Shown: piece after piece, positions 1 through 10,674 of the stretch | Numbering within the stretch: position 1 is the stretch's first letter | Layout: each line of letters starts with the position of its first letter | Assembly: GCA_009602735.1 (NCBI GenBank) | Contig: WELA01001907.1 | Coordinates: 171,159-235,158 of the forward strand | Length of the DNA stretch: 64,000 bases | DNA from: Mesotaenium endlicherianum | Lineage: Eukaryota; Streptophyta; Zygnematophyceae; Zygnematales; Mesotaeniaceae | Direction: 5' to 3' | The notes under the pieces: model-generated | Databases searched by the model: none | Seen by the model: the letters and a program-made list of their open reading frames with translations, nothing else | Told to the model about the DNA's origin: nothing | Translations under genes and position numbers: made by a program

Positions 1-630
1 TTGATTTGGTGTCTTGTTTCTCTAGCACGCATCGCAACTCCTGATCCACTCCTCCATGTCCTTGTCCATATTTCTCCAATAGTACTCCCGCTTCAGCAAG
101 CTTGCCGTCTTCTTGCTTCCAAAGTGTCCAACATATAAGCAATCATGATACTCCGCAAGTAGTACGTCTTGTAGCTCCTTGATGTCAGGTACCACCACTC
201 CCTTGGAATCACCATAATACCATATGCCGTCCTTCTTCTGCATACTCGAGTTGGACTCAGCTGCTCCACCATCAGCAAACTTTGGGTCCTCCTCATAACC
301 TCTCTTAAGCTTCTCCTTAAAGTCCATACTCTCCTTGATAACTGAGACAGCTGCAAGATCACACCTCCTGGATAAAGCGTCTGCAGGGTTGATCTTCCCA
401 GGTAAGTAATCAATCTTGTGGTAAAACTGTTGTAGAAACTCCATCCACCTTGCCTGTCTTGGTGTCAACGTTGGCTGCGTCATAAACTTCTCCAAGCTCT
501 TGTGGTCGATCTTGATGAACACCTTCCTTCCGTCCACATAACATCGCCAAATCCTCAAAGCCTGGATAATAGCCAACATCTCTCGCTCGTGTGCTGCATA
601 ATTCTGCTCTGCAGGACTCAACTTCCTGCT
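1..630 (-). pseudogene. Element A pol: RNase H C-terminal part and integrase zinc-binding N-terminus
   Basis: The open frame runs from 621 down to 22 and continues towards the window edge. It begins inside RNase H (motif SPAEQNYAAHERE, then the Asp of KIDHKSLEKF) and passes DALSRR, the usual end of gypsy RNase H. It then enters the His2Cys2 domain of integrase (HDCLYVGHFG ... CDAC). The upstream half of RNase H is displaced to 1388-1617 by the solo LTR at 631-1387, so the polypeptide is broken although this piece is open. Function in an intact copy: degrading the RNA of the RNA:DNA hybrid and inserting the cDNA. Domain order is typical of gypsy pol. Confidence 0.85.
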
Positions 631-1387
631 TGTAAGGTCAGAAGTTTATAAAGTGCATTTTTGAGTTTCATGAAAGTATATTTTTTGATTGCATAGAAGT
701 GTAGAGTTTGTTTTTGTGGTCATTTTGATATAAAGTTCATCGAATTTGGTCAAGTATTGAGAGAGTTATGGATTTCCAAAGTTTAATTAATTTTGCGGTC
801 GGTTGACGACTGTCCTTAATTCGCAGTGAGCGCGACCGTCGGATCAACCGACAGCGTCAAGCGATCTGGGCCGTTAGAGTGAATTCGAACCTTCACGTAA
901 GTTTGGCTGACGCGAGGTGCCGACTAGGTCGATTTACCTAGAAGTTTCGGATTAGCCTAGCGCGTCTAAGTTAGTATATTCTAGATATTTCGATGCATGC
1001 ATGTGAACGTCAAATCGACCCGACACGTTAGATGAGATTGATCTGGCTTTCTCACGAATATTCTGAAAGGGACGATTTGACAAACAGTTCAGAAAATTTG
1101 TTGCTAAGCGGCCCTCCCGCCTAGGGGCGAGCGGCCTTTGTAGAAAACTATAAATAGACATAACTTCTTTGTTTCTTATCAATTTTCAATTCTGTAATTT
1201 TCTACGGGTTTGTAATGACAAGGCCTTTCATCCTACAACATTTTTTAGCAGTTTTTTGCAAGTCAAAATGTCAAGGTATTTTCCTAAGCTTCCTTAGTGA
1301 TATGTCGCTGGACTCTTTAGTATGATTGCAACTAGTTCCTTTCCTCGTGAGTCACTACGCTTCCATTAGGGCACTTTGCCCCTTTCA
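631..1387 (+). repeat. Solo LTR of family A inserted in element A RNase H
   Basis: It starts TGTAAGGTCA and ends CCCCTTTCA, matching the LTR at 4278-5007 (reverse orientation) and the solo LTR at 49536-50279. A TATA-like box (TATAAATA, about 1149-1156) marks the promoter part. It splits the RNase H of element A between the glutamate codon of AYE and the downstream LSPAEQ. The flanks CTGCT (626-630) and CTAAT (1388-1392) look like a decayed 5-bp target-site duplication. No internal region is left, so this is a solo LTR from LTR-LTR recombination, in opposite orientation to its host. Confidence 0.85.
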
Positions 1388-2396
1388 CTAATCTCATATG
1401 CCACAAGTTGCAATCCTTTGCCCTGGTCTTGGAGAAGAATGGCTCCCACTGCGATCTTTGATGCGTCCGTGATGAGGGTGAAAGGAAGCTCTGGACTGGC
1501 AATTGCCACAGGTGCCTGTGTCAATAGCTCCTTAATCTTCTTAAAAGCTTGCTGCTCCATGTCATCCCATAGCCACTTCTCCTGCTTCCTTAACATGTCC
1601 GTGAGCGGTGCACACACCTTGGCAAATCCTTTAATGAAGGGTCAATAATAATTTGCCATGCCGAAGAAGCTTCTAAGTTGATGAATATCAGCAGGTACTG
1701 GCCAATCTCTGACTGCTTGCACCTTCTTCTGCTCCACCTTGACTCCTTGAGCTCCCACTATGTGCCCAAGAAACTCAACCTCCTTGAGACAGAAGTCGCA
1801 CTTGCTCATCTTCCCTTATAGCTTGTGATCTCCCAAGATTTCCAACACCCTCCTCAGATGCTCCACATGCTCCTCCAAGGTCTTCGAATAGATCAGGATG
1901 TTGTCCAAAAATACCACACAAACTGGTCCAAACAGGGTCTGACGATACTATTAATGAGTCCCATGAATGTAGCAGGTGCATTAGTCAACCCTAAAGTCAT
2001 GACTGTGAACTCAAATAAACCATAGCAAGTCCTGAAAGCAGTCTTCTGAACGTCTCCTTGCGCAATCCGTACTTGGTGATAGCCACTCCTCAAGTTGATC
2101 TTTGAGAAATACTTTGCCCCGACAAGCCTGTCAATTAACTCGTCCACTTGTGGAAGTGGGTACCTGTTCTTGATGGTGACCTTGTTCGACGCCTGGTAGT
2201 CGACACACATCCTCATAGTCCCATCCTTCTTCTTCACCAATAAGACTGGCGTTGTAAATGGAGACTTGCTGGGTCGAATGAATTCCTTCTCCAATAACTC
2301 TGTCAACCGCTTCCTCAACTCATACACCTCCGCAAACGATTGACGATAGGCGGGTCTCACTGGTGGCTTGCTCCCTAGTTCCAACTCGATCTTGTG
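1388..2396 (-). pseudogene. Element A pol: reverse transcriptase and RNase H N-terminal part
   Basis: Two open blocks. 2384-1893 holds RT fingers and palm ([74 protein letters not shown]). 1617-1388 holds the RT connection and RNase H start (WDDMEQQAFKKIKELL, LITDASKIAVGAILLQDQGKGLQ), with the catalytic Asp of TDAS retained. A frameshift falls just before the catalytic loop. In the shifted frame the normal FLDD reads FLDN, so one of the two metal-binding aspartates is lost. The gap 1618-1892 is out of frame but in place. The enzyme cannot be functional. The block ends at the solo LTR. Confidence 0.85.
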
Positions 2397-3224
2397 CTAC
2401 ATAGCGCTCTGTGGAGGTAATCTTGTAGGTAGATCCTCTAGAAAAACGCTCTTGAACTCCTCCAACAGCACCTTAATTTGGGCAGGCATCTCAGCAGCCT
2501 TCTTCTCTTGAGCAATTCGGCTCTGCTCCTTCTGAGCAAGGGAATCACACACCACTACTTGCTCCTCCGCCGATGTACGTTTGCCCAGGCTGCTAGGATT
2601 TACGCTTGCTCCATCTGATGACCTGGCCAGGGCCACCGAAATAAGGTACATCTCCTTCACCTGATTCGCCCCGCATAGCTTCTTAACTTGCAGGCTCAAC
2701 AGAAGACAGTTACTTGTGGTCGTATCTACCTCCACCTGCTTCGCTGTGTCTATTTGACCATCACGCCCTTGGACCTTCACTTGTCCTGTGTTCGAGTGCA
2801 CTCGAGGGTTGGCTCTTCTTAGCCATGGTCGGCCCAATATCACCTCATGGTGACCCAACTCTGCTTGCTCCATAACTTCCTTACTCCGGTGCCCCGCTAC
2901 TTCCGTGTGAATAGCTTCCGTAGGTGCACCACACATGAGTCTCTGCCCATACGCCAAAATTGCCTCCTTAGGCTCATAATGCCTCTGCACAAGGATTTGC
3001 CACTCTTTGACCAGTTTCTTGTGCACAAGATTTGCACTTGCGCCACTGTCAACCATACACTTTGCCATGTTGCCGTCGACTACTCCTTCCACGATGATAG
3101 GCTTGTCAACTGCAGGCTCCTGGGGAAAATCTCCTTGTGAGTCTCCTTCTTTACGCCAATAGACACCCCAGAACGATTTACTGGCGTCCTCCTTTTTCCT
3201 GTTGTTAAGTTGCTTCACCTTCAT
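2397..3224 (-). pseudogene. Element A retroviral-type aspartic protease and RT linker
   Basis: A 275-residue open block. Around residues 50-70 it has MVDSGASANLVHKKLV, the DSGA active site of gypsy aspartic proteases, followed by VILGRPWLRR, the family's second conserved strand (ILGxxWL). The C-terminal part (VLLEEFKSVFLEDLPTRLPP) is the linker that precedes RT in gypsy polyproteins. It processes Gag-Pol in an intact element. Upstream gag is in another frame and downstream RT begins in a different frame near 2384, so this is a fragment of a decayed polyprotein. Related linker sequence recurs in the non-autonomous element G near 32818-33013. Confidence 0.85.
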
Positions 3225-4240
3225 ACGACAGTCTTGAGCCAGATGTCCAAGCTTGCCAGAATTATAGCAAGGTCGTCTCGGCTTGTAATTCCGTTGCCTA
3301 CGCTAGTTCTGGACAAGTCCCAACTCCACAGGTACTGGACCTTGACCATTTGTGCTTGGCGCTTGAGAACCAAATTGTAGATGTCCTCGAAAGTTGTGGC
3401 TGCCCCACTGCCTCTGACCATACTCCACAGCGTCGATCCTTGTTGCCAATGCCATCATTTCTCAAAGACTGGTTGGGTCCTTGAGCGCCACTTCCTTGGC
3501 TACAGTTGGCTTGAACTTGTCCATCATCTCCGACTCATGCATGGATGGACATTGAAGCACCAGCTCGTTGAAGCGCGATACATACTCCTGAACATTTCCT
3601 CGTTGACGAAGGCGCACGAATAGATCTCGAGCAGTAGAAATTGCCTCTTCAAGCCTTCAAAGAGCTGATCAACAGTAGCAGGGACTCCAGACAGCTGGTC
3701 CTCTTGTTAATACCAAGCTCCAGCACTCTTCTTCCGCAAAGTAATTACAAAGGCGACTTGCCTGTCCGGCGTGAGCGCAGAATACTCCATAAACTTCTTC
3801 ACTCCAAAACTCCATTGATGAACAGGCGGCGATCCACGCTCCCCAGTATACACTTCAGGCTTCGGCGCACGCACTTCCGATGTGGGTGGAAGAACTGGTT
3901 GCACCCCTGAGTTGACATGAATTGGTGGTGCAACGGGTGGAGGTGCCGAACTCGTCCAAACTTCAAGATGTCACTCAATCCATCACTCAGAAACTCGTAA
4001 AATGGTGGAAAAAAGAGAAAAAGCGACGTTTCCAACAACAACTTGCACTATTCTCTCCACCTCCGCGCGCATATTTTGTTTAAACTGGGTGTAGACTTCT
4101 CCTCCAATTGCAGTTGCCATTTGCCATAGCATCGCCTACATCTCTTGTTGCTCTCTCGTCATTGTTGGCGCTGCCTGCTGCCCCATGCGCTCAACATGCT
4201 CAACATGTTCACCTCCTCCAGTTGCCGGCTGCGACTCCAT
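3225..4240 (-). pseudogene. Element A gag (frameshifted)
   Basis: Reading from the ATG at 4240 gives MESQPATGGG, about 20 bp downstream of the primer-binding site, which fits a gag start. Several stops and frameshifts follow. 3904-3707 resembles the retrotransposon gag capsid region (VYTGERGSPPVHQWSF ... TPDRQVAFVITLRKKSAGAW). Near 3230-3275 a CCHC zinc knuckle is readable as CYNSGKLGHLAQDC, with the second Cys replaced by Ser. The usual role is to form the cytoplasmic particle and bind the element RNA. Inactive here. Confidence 0.75.
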
Positions 4241-4260
4241 AATGTAATATGCAAACTAGC

Positions 4261-4275
4261 CCAGCTTCGATACCA
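4261..4275 (-). other. Element A primer-binding site
   Basis: On the minus strand, two bases after the LTR end, the sequence reads TGGTATCGAAGCTGG. It resembles the TGGTATCGGAGC motif found at the same place in elements B, C and E of this window and the initiator-Met tRNA type PBS (TGGTATCAGAGC) common in plant LTR elements. It marks where minus-strand cDNA synthesis starts. Confidence 0.75.
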
Positions 4276-4277
4276 GA

Positions 4278-5007
4278 TGAAAGGGGCAGAGTGCCCTAGT
4301 GGAAGCGTAGTAACTCACGAGGAAAGGAGCTAGTTGCAATCATACTAAGGAGTGCAGCGGCATACCACTAAGAAAGCTGAGGAAAATTACTCAACATTTT
4401 GAGTAGCAAGAGAGTGCTCACAAATGGTATAGAATGAAAGGCCTTGTCATTACAAAGTTGCAAAAATTCACAGAATTGAAAACTCATAAGAAACAAAGAA
4501 GTTATGCCTATTTATACTTTTCTGCGTAAGTGCTCCTCTCTAGGAGGAAGCTACGGAATTTCCTAAGTGCTCGTCAAATCGTCCCTTCCAAAATATTCGT
4601 GAGTAGGCCAGATCAGTCTCATTTGACGTGTCGAGCCAAATTGACGTCCACATACATGCATCGACATTACTAGAATATTCTATTTTAGACGCGCTAGGCT
4701 AAATCAAAACTTCTAGGTAGATCAACCTAGTCGGCACTCCGCGTCAACCGAACTTACGTGAAGGTTCGAGTTCATTCTAACGGGCCAGACCGCTCAACGC
4801 TGTCGGTCAATCCGACGGTCGCGCTCACCGCGAATTAAGGACAGTCGTCAACCGACCTCAAAACTAATGGAGCTTCGGAAATCCATAACTCTCTCAATAC
4901 TTGACCAAAATCGATGAATTATACAAGAATAAACACTACAGTACTATGCAATCAAAATATACTTTCAAGGAACTCAAAAATGCACTTTATAAATGTATGA
5001 CCTTACA
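4278..5007 (-). repeat. Element A 5' LTR
   Basis: 730 bp. In element orientation it starts TGTAAGGTCA and ends CCCCTTTCA. A TATA-like box (reverse complement near 4506-4513) lies where the solo copies at 631 and 49536 carry one. It abuts the PBS on the inner side and element B integrase on the outer side. Confidence 0.88.
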
Positions 5008-5913
5008 GTGTTGGACTTCTGACAGGGTGTCAGCAAAGTCCTGAGTTAACTCGAAAGAGACCAGATTGTTAAACCCCTCAGGGTGAGTTAAAGACTCCCC
5101 TAGTACATCTCAAGGAGACTTAAGGACTCTACCCAAACTGAGTTCAAAAGGAGTCTTTCTCGTTGACGCGTGCATCGCACTGTTGACCGCAAATTGAATT
5201 TGAGGCAACAGGTCATCACAACTATCTTGGTTTTGGTTAATATATGCTCTCAGCACCTATTGCAAAACTCGATTAGTTCTTTCAGTCTGCCCATCAGTTT
5301 GAGGGTGGTTTGCTGTGTTGAGAAGCTGTTTGACTCCCATTAACCCCATCAAAGCTCTCCATAACTTGGAGGTAAATTTTGAGTCTCTGTCTGAGATAAT
5401 ATTAGAGGGTAGCCCATGTTGGCATACTACATGGTTGTAGAACTGTCTCGCAGTTTTGAGTGCAGTTATGTTTACAGTGGTGGGGATGAAAATGACCATC
5501 TTTGTCAGTTTATCCATTACTACCAGTATTGAATCATGCCCATTGGCAATTCTTGGCAGTGTCACCACCCAATGCATGGATCTTGTTTCCCAGCGTCCAG
5601 CTAGGATAGGTAGTGGTTCTAATAGCCCCCCGGGTGATGTGTGCCTAGACTTATTTTTCTGACACTGATCACATGCCTTGACATATTTTAAGACCTCCCC
5701 AGGCAACCCATCCCAATGGTAATGTTTTGCCAGTTTGCCAACAGTTTTGGCCTTCCCTAAACGCCCACTCAGTAAACTGTCATGTGCTTGATTCAGTAAT
5801 AATGACCTTATTTCCAAATTTTTAAAAATGACCAGCTTCAACCTGCCTGAAGTGGTTTCAGTCATCCAGACCCCTTCCTTTAGCCTATACTCAAGTGCAG
5901 TAGCAAGAAACAC
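5008..5913 (-). pseudogene. Element B integrase (zinc-binding and catalytic core)
   Basis: The open block 5913-5257 contains the zinc-binding region (AHDSLLSGRLG ... CDQC), in which the second His of the usual GGHLG is Arg. It also has the core with all three acidic residues recognisable: VVMDKLTKM, ISDRDSKF and DGQTERTN. A stop directly after NRVLQ interrupts the frame, and homologous codons continue to 5008, where element A cut in. The same stretch of element E (38463-38999) continues smoothly. It is a DDE-type integrase for cDNA insertion, defective here because of the lost zinc ligand, internal stop and missing C-terminus. Confidence 0.88.
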
Positions 5914-6752
5914 ACCATCAATGGGGCAGGGCTCAAATGTTGGGTCAGAATGGTAGGCTTCCTAAGTTGTTCAAAGAAGGACCTTTTCACCTTCAATGAA
6001 GTGAGTGCATGAAGAACTTTATCTACAACATGCTGACTAAAGTTCCTTTCTTGCAAGTCAGGTCTTCTAGAGAGTGCATCAGCACAATTCGACTTCCCTG
6101 GTGTGTAGTCAATCTGGACTTCGAACTGCTCCAGCATCTGGCTCCAGCGGTTCTCCCTCCTCGACAGCTTGGACTTCTTCCGAAAGTGAGTCAGAGTTAG
6201 ATGATATGTAATGACCTTGAAAGCTTTACCATGTAAGTATGATCTCCATTGCTTGAGCACATGAATGATAGCAAGCAGCTCTTTATCATGCACAGAATAG
6301 TTTATTTCAGCTCGGTTGAATTTCATAGACTCATACAGCACCAAGTGCCACTCCTGCTTACCGTACCATCCTTTGTGGTATTGTCAGCAGGCTGCAACAA
6401 AATAGCACCCATGGCAAAGTCAGAAGCATCAGTAACCACCTGCACGGGTTTGCTGGGGTGATACACGGCTAAGACTGGGGCAGAACAGAGAGCATCTTTA
6501 AGGGTGTAGAAGGCAGCTTGCTGCTCTTCCCCCCACACATACCCTATGTCCTTCTTAGTAAGATCAGTCAGTTTACTGGCCTTTGTAGAGTAATTATGAA
6601 TGAATCTCCTGTAGTATTTAGCCTACCCAAGGAAGGATCTATCATTCGAGATAGACTGTGGTACTGGCCAGTCCCTTATGGTCTGTACTTTCTTAGGATC
6701 CACACTGATGCCTTTCTTACTGACAACGTGGCCCAAGAGTTCAATACTTTCT
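5880..6752 (-). pseudogene. Element B RNase H and end of reverse transcriptase
   Basis: Blocks 6538-6323 ([35 protein letters not shown]) and 6344-5880 ([44 protein letters not shown]) form the RT connection and RNase H. The first catalytic Asp (TDAS) is kept. The position reading ITDHLAL in element E reads ITYHLTL here, so an active-site Asp has become Tyr. Frames shift between the blocks. The upstream part (6550-6752) is RT thumb, ending at the TTAA where the piggyBac element entered. Confidence 0.85.
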
Positions 6753-6756
6753 TTAA

Positions 6757-6814
6757 CACTAGGTGGCCCGGAGGTCCCCAGGTGGCCCATCTGTCACTTT
6801 TTGGCCCAACTACT
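6757..6814 (+). repeat. piggyBac left end: terminal and internal inverted repeats
   Basis: 13-bp terminal repeat 6757-6769 (CACTAGGTGGCCC), a 28-bp spacer, then the internal repeat 6798-6814 (TTTTTGGCCCAACTACT). Both have inverted partners at the right end, where the spacer is much shorter. This unequal layout is the known arrangement of piggyBac ends. Confidence 0.85.
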
Positions 6815-7052
6815 TGCCCTCCTGGTTCCTGCTCGGATATTCATAATTTTTACTTGTTTTCTACAAATTTAGTCTTAAAAGAAGGGCTATGTCACAACAA
6901 CATTGCCATTAAATCAACGGGTAAAAACGACCAAGTATGACGACGGGTCGGTCAAATTTGTAAAGCAGAAATGTCTGTTTTATCGAACGGAAGAGTGCGT
7001 CAATGTCATGAAACTGCTCTTCTTTTTCTTGCTCTTGTTGCTGTTTGCCGCC

Positions 7053-9315
7053 ATGGATGACGCTGAAATTTTGTGCGACGCTCGTTTATGTGCTAGGATA
7101 CTTGTTCCGTGTGTAACCTTTGGTCGTACATGGAAATTTGATAAGTTTGGTGACAAATGTGAGGAGAGATAGTCTTAAGCGGAGATGTGAAGAAGCGGTG
7201 TGAGGCTAAGAGGGGCCAAGAGGAGGCTTATGTTATTTTTTTTGCTTTTGACAAGACAAAACCGAAGTACACAAAAGCCTTAATTGAGCAGAACCTTAGA
7301 GATGATCCAGAGAATTTTGAGGAAGTCAAACTCGGTGTCTACAAGCAAAAATCAGGTTCTACACAGCTTGATTCCCAGCCTGACTCTTATGAGTTGTTTC
7401 GACAGTCACAGAGAGCCATTTTAGACACATTGGACAGAGATGACCAGCAGAAAACTCCTCCCAGCATGTTAGAGAGTCAAGCTGATGACTCTGAGCAGAG
7501 TAGAAAGAATTGAAAATTACCTAAAAGCAACAAAATAGTAGCTCCTGCTTATAGGAGTAAGTTCGTTGCACAAGCCAAAGTAGCCAGCAGGAAGGAGAAA
7601 GGCAAATCTGTGCAGCTTGACTCTGATGATGCTGATGGAGACAGTTTTGAGGAGGAGGGCCTGCCAACAGCTGCAACCATGGTAGAGGAGGAGGAGGAGG
7701 CAGAAGACTCGGAGGTGGATGAGTTCCCCAAGTGGGACTGGCAACCTGTTGACTCTGGAGGCACCTATGATGAAGACCTTCTAAAGAGCAGTAAGAGTAT
7801 TCATCATGGACTCCAGGGCATCACCAACAAGAGATTTTGTGCTCTTTCCCCTTTTGGAGTCTTCTGCTTGCTCATGCCAATTTGGTTTTTTGAGCAACTT
7901 GCTGAAGAGACAAATAGATATGCAGCACAGAGTGGTGCTAGAGCTTGAATTCCTGTGAGTTGCACAGAGATAGTTGTATTTCATGGCTTGTGCATGGCCA
8001 TGGGGCTGCATGCTTTGCCAAGACTCAGCAAATATTGGTAGAAAACAGTCAATGGACCTACCTTCCTTTGGTAGATTCATGAGCAAAAACCGGTTCAAAG
8101 AAATTAGGCGATACTTCCATGTCAAAGACAATAGAAGTAGATCTCGCTTTCCAAAAGACTCCAGAGAATATAAACTCTGGCAGCTGCAGCCCTTCACAGA
8201 CCTTTGTCACCAGACGTGCTCAGTATTACAGTCCTGGAGAGGTCTTCACTATAGATGAAAGAACAACACCTATTAGAAACGGGCAATGTCCCATCAGAAT
8301 CTACAATCCTTCCAAGCCATACAAGTATGGCATGGAATTATTCATAGTATGTGATGGTATTAAATATTTTTGTATTGTTTTCATCATCTATGACAGGATT
8401 AGAATTGAAGGACTAAAGACTAAAGAAGTGTTGGACCTGGTGAGTATGTTGCCACTTGGAAGAGTCTTCAACTTTGTTATTGATAGAGGCTTCATCTTTC
8501 CTGAATTGTTCTCAATATTAGCAAAGAAAGGACATGGTGCTACAGGCACTGTTATGACTAATAGGAAAAACTACCCTACTGACATGGTCATGATGAGGCC
8601 CAACTTTCACCCACCTGGCTATACTAAAGCAGCATACAATGAGAGCCCTCCCATGGTTGCATGTGTGTGGCATGACTCTAAACCATGTGCATTCCTATCA
8701 ACAGCCAAAGGGTTGGCTCCTAGAACTCAACTTAGGCGTGTGTCAGCGAAGGAGAAATTGTCGGTGCCAGCTCCATAAACAGAAGAGCATTATAACACTT
8801 AGAAAGATAGAATAGATCAGTTTGATGCCCTATGCCTAGCTAAGAACTACAGTATTGAGAGGGTGCTAGTGAACAAAAAGTGGTGGTATAGGGCCTACTG
8901 GGGCATATTTGATGGACTTCTTGCTAACGCATTCATTTTGCGTAAGATGGAAAATCCCAACGCTGACAGATTTGCGATGTACATGGAGGTGATGGATGAG
9001 ATGTGCTACTTTCATCATCCTCATGATGCAGGCCTTAGCAAGGTGATGACTAGAACTAATCCAACCCATCCTACTGCAAATGCCAGGTGGACCCACAGGC
9101 ACTTCCCTGTGAAGGTCAAGGAAAGGAAGCGATGCGTGGTGTGCAATGCTGGCACTTTTGACCATCGTGCTAACGGCCCAAGAGCTCCCTAGGTTCCATA
9201 TATGTGTAAGCCTTGCAATATCTATTTGTGTCCCTCTTCATGTTTTCAGAGAAACCATACAGAGAGGATTATTGAGCATCTAGGTACAGGAGCTCGCAAA
9301 GAAGTAAGAGGTTAG
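7053..9315 (+). pseudogene. piggyBac transposase (DDE_Tnp_1_7 family), multiply frameshifted
   Basis: Pieces of one transposase in several frames: 7187-7513, 7610-7948, 8119-8778, 8863-9192 and a tail to the TAG at 9313. The start is uncertain; an ATG at 7053 is plausible. The N-terminal half is acidic (VEEEEEAEDSEVDEFPKW, then a DDE-domain-type lead-in). The catalytic domain is clear: IDERTTPIRNGQCPIRIYNP with KPYKYGMELFIVCD (first Asp), FVIDRGF followed by GATGTVMTNRK (second Asp), and WGIFDGLLANAFIL (third Asp). All three aspartates survive. A TAG at 9190 precedes the cysteine-rich C-terminal domain (CVVC ... CKPCNIYLCPSSCF ... H), which binds the transposon ends in this family. Excision and TTAA-specific insertion is the family function; this copy cannot make an intact enzyme. 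Confidence 0.9.
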
Positions 9316-10006
9316 GACAGCTAATAGACTATGCACGTGTTTATTGACAAATCTGGCAGACTATATAATATGACATACCAATTGTATCTGAGCTCCACAG
9401 AAGTTGTAAAATTGTAGCAATACTATCATTGAGAACTTTCAATTAGGTTAACTTTTTCGTTTAAAAAATGATAAGAATTGCTTAATTTTTCCCCTGAAAT
9501 CAGAATATGTGAAGTCATTAAAATATTTATTCATTAAGAAAACAAACAAAATCACGGATATTTGGGTATTCATGTCATACACTAGTGTGTAGAAAATGAA
9601 AGTTTAATACCTTGCATAGAGTTCTGTAAGACATCCTATGTACATGTGAGTCTTAAAACTCTTATTGGACCACCCCAAATAGATGGTCCCCATAAGACCC
9701 GGACTTGCCAAGTGCTACAACCGGTATAGCATTTCTCTTTCAAGTCTGAAATTTTGTACACATACTCATTATGTATACAAGCACCTCTGGCTCAAATCAC
9801 AATATGTGGATTGAAGTGTGGAGAAAGTGGTGACTGCTCAAACATAGCACTTTTGTCGATGTTTTTATAAATTTTACATTTCCGGTCAGAATATCCACTT
9901 TAAAAGAAAACGGCAGGGCCATGAAGAAGGAGATATAACCATCCAAAAAATACAACCCACTTTTTCCTAGGCCTATTGATGTACTTTAATCAATTCAAAG
10001 TGTGTG

Positions 10007-10053
10007 AGTAGTTGTTGGGCCAAAAAACATATAATTCGTTGGACCACCTAATG
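10007..10053 (-). repeat. piggyBac right end: terminal and internal inverted repeats
   Basis: Read as reverse complement from 10053: CATTAGGTGGTCC (terminal, 13 bp), a short spacer of about 13 bp, then TTTTTTGGCCCAACAACT at about 10010-10027. It mirrors the left end with a shorter spacer. Confidence 0.85.
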
Positions 10054-10057
10054 TTAA

Positions 10058-10665
10058 AGAAATCACACTTGCTCTTTTAGCAAATAACTGATTCCTTCTT
10101 AGAGTGTCCATGACTGTCTTTAAGTGCTCAGCATGCTCAGCTTCCATTTTAGAGAACATAAGAATATCATCCAGGGCGACTTGCACACACTTATCAAAGT
10201 AAGGCCTAAAAATGTTATTCATAGCACCCATGAAGGTTGGAGAAGCATTAGCCAGTCCAAATGGCATCACATTATATTCATAGTGTCTATAACGTGTGCA
10301 AAAGGCAGTCTTGTGTTGATCTCCTTCAGCAATTCTGATTTGAAAATAGCCACTCTTGAGATCTATCTTACTAAACACTTTAGCGTCAGACAGGGTATCA
10401 AGCAAGTCCTCAATTCTGGATAAAGCATACTTGTTCTTTACTGTGATTCTAATAAAAGCTCTGTAATCCACACGCATTCCTATACTACCATCCTTCTTCT
10501 TAAAAGGTAAGATGGGTGCGCCATAGGGTGATTTATTGGGACAAATATACCATTTTCCTCCAGCTCTGCAATTTGTGTTACAACTCTTCACTCTTCACAT
10601 AAGACAACCCATAGGTGCGTTGCCAAGGTGGTTGACTCCCAGGTGATAAATCAATCTTATGATCT
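10058..10665 (-). pseudogene. Element B reverse transcriptase, first half
   Basis: Minus-strand block with RT motifs in order: [65 protein letters not shown], and the catalytic loop VALDDILMFS with both aspartates kept. The normal FLDD phenylalanine is Ala. It ends at the TTAA where piggyBac entered; codons continue at 6756 on the other side. A frameshift near 10590 separates it from the protease block. RNA-dependent DNA polymerase of a gypsy element, inactive through frame breaks and the insertion. Confidence 0.88.
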
Positions 10666-10674
10666 ACTTCCCTC

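Larger units (their letters stand above)
1..5007 (-). mobile_element. Ty3/gypsy LTR retrotransposon A (left-truncated by window)
   Basis: Minus-strand Ty3/gypsy element. Its 5' LTR is 4278-5007, primer-binding site 4261-4275, gag starts near 4240, then protease, reverse transcriptase and RNase H follow. The zinc-binding N-terminus of integrase runs off at position 1, so the rest of integrase and the 3' LTR are not visible. Stops and frameshifts occur in most domains, so it is dead. A solo LTR of its own family sits in its RNase H (631-1387). Directly beyond its outer LTR edge at 5008 comes integrase sequence of element B, so A is nested in B. GTGTT at 5008-5012 is the candidate target-site duplication; its partner lies outside the window. 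Confidence 0.9.
6757..10053 (+). mobile_element. piggyBac DNA transposon inserted in element B
   Basis: 3297-bp cut-and-paste transposon flanked on both sides by TTAA (6753-6756 and 10054-10057), the hallmark piggyBac target duplication. The ends are inverted repeats, CACTAGGTGGCCC on the left and CATTAGGTGGTCC on the right (as reverse complement). An internal inverted motif TTTTTGGCCCAACWACT follows at unequal distance from each end. Removing the element and one TTAA restores RT sequence collinear with element E near 40226-40250, where no insertion exists. It carries a decayed transposase gene on the plus strand (about 7053-9315). 9316-10006 holds nothing else recognisable. Confidence 0.95.
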
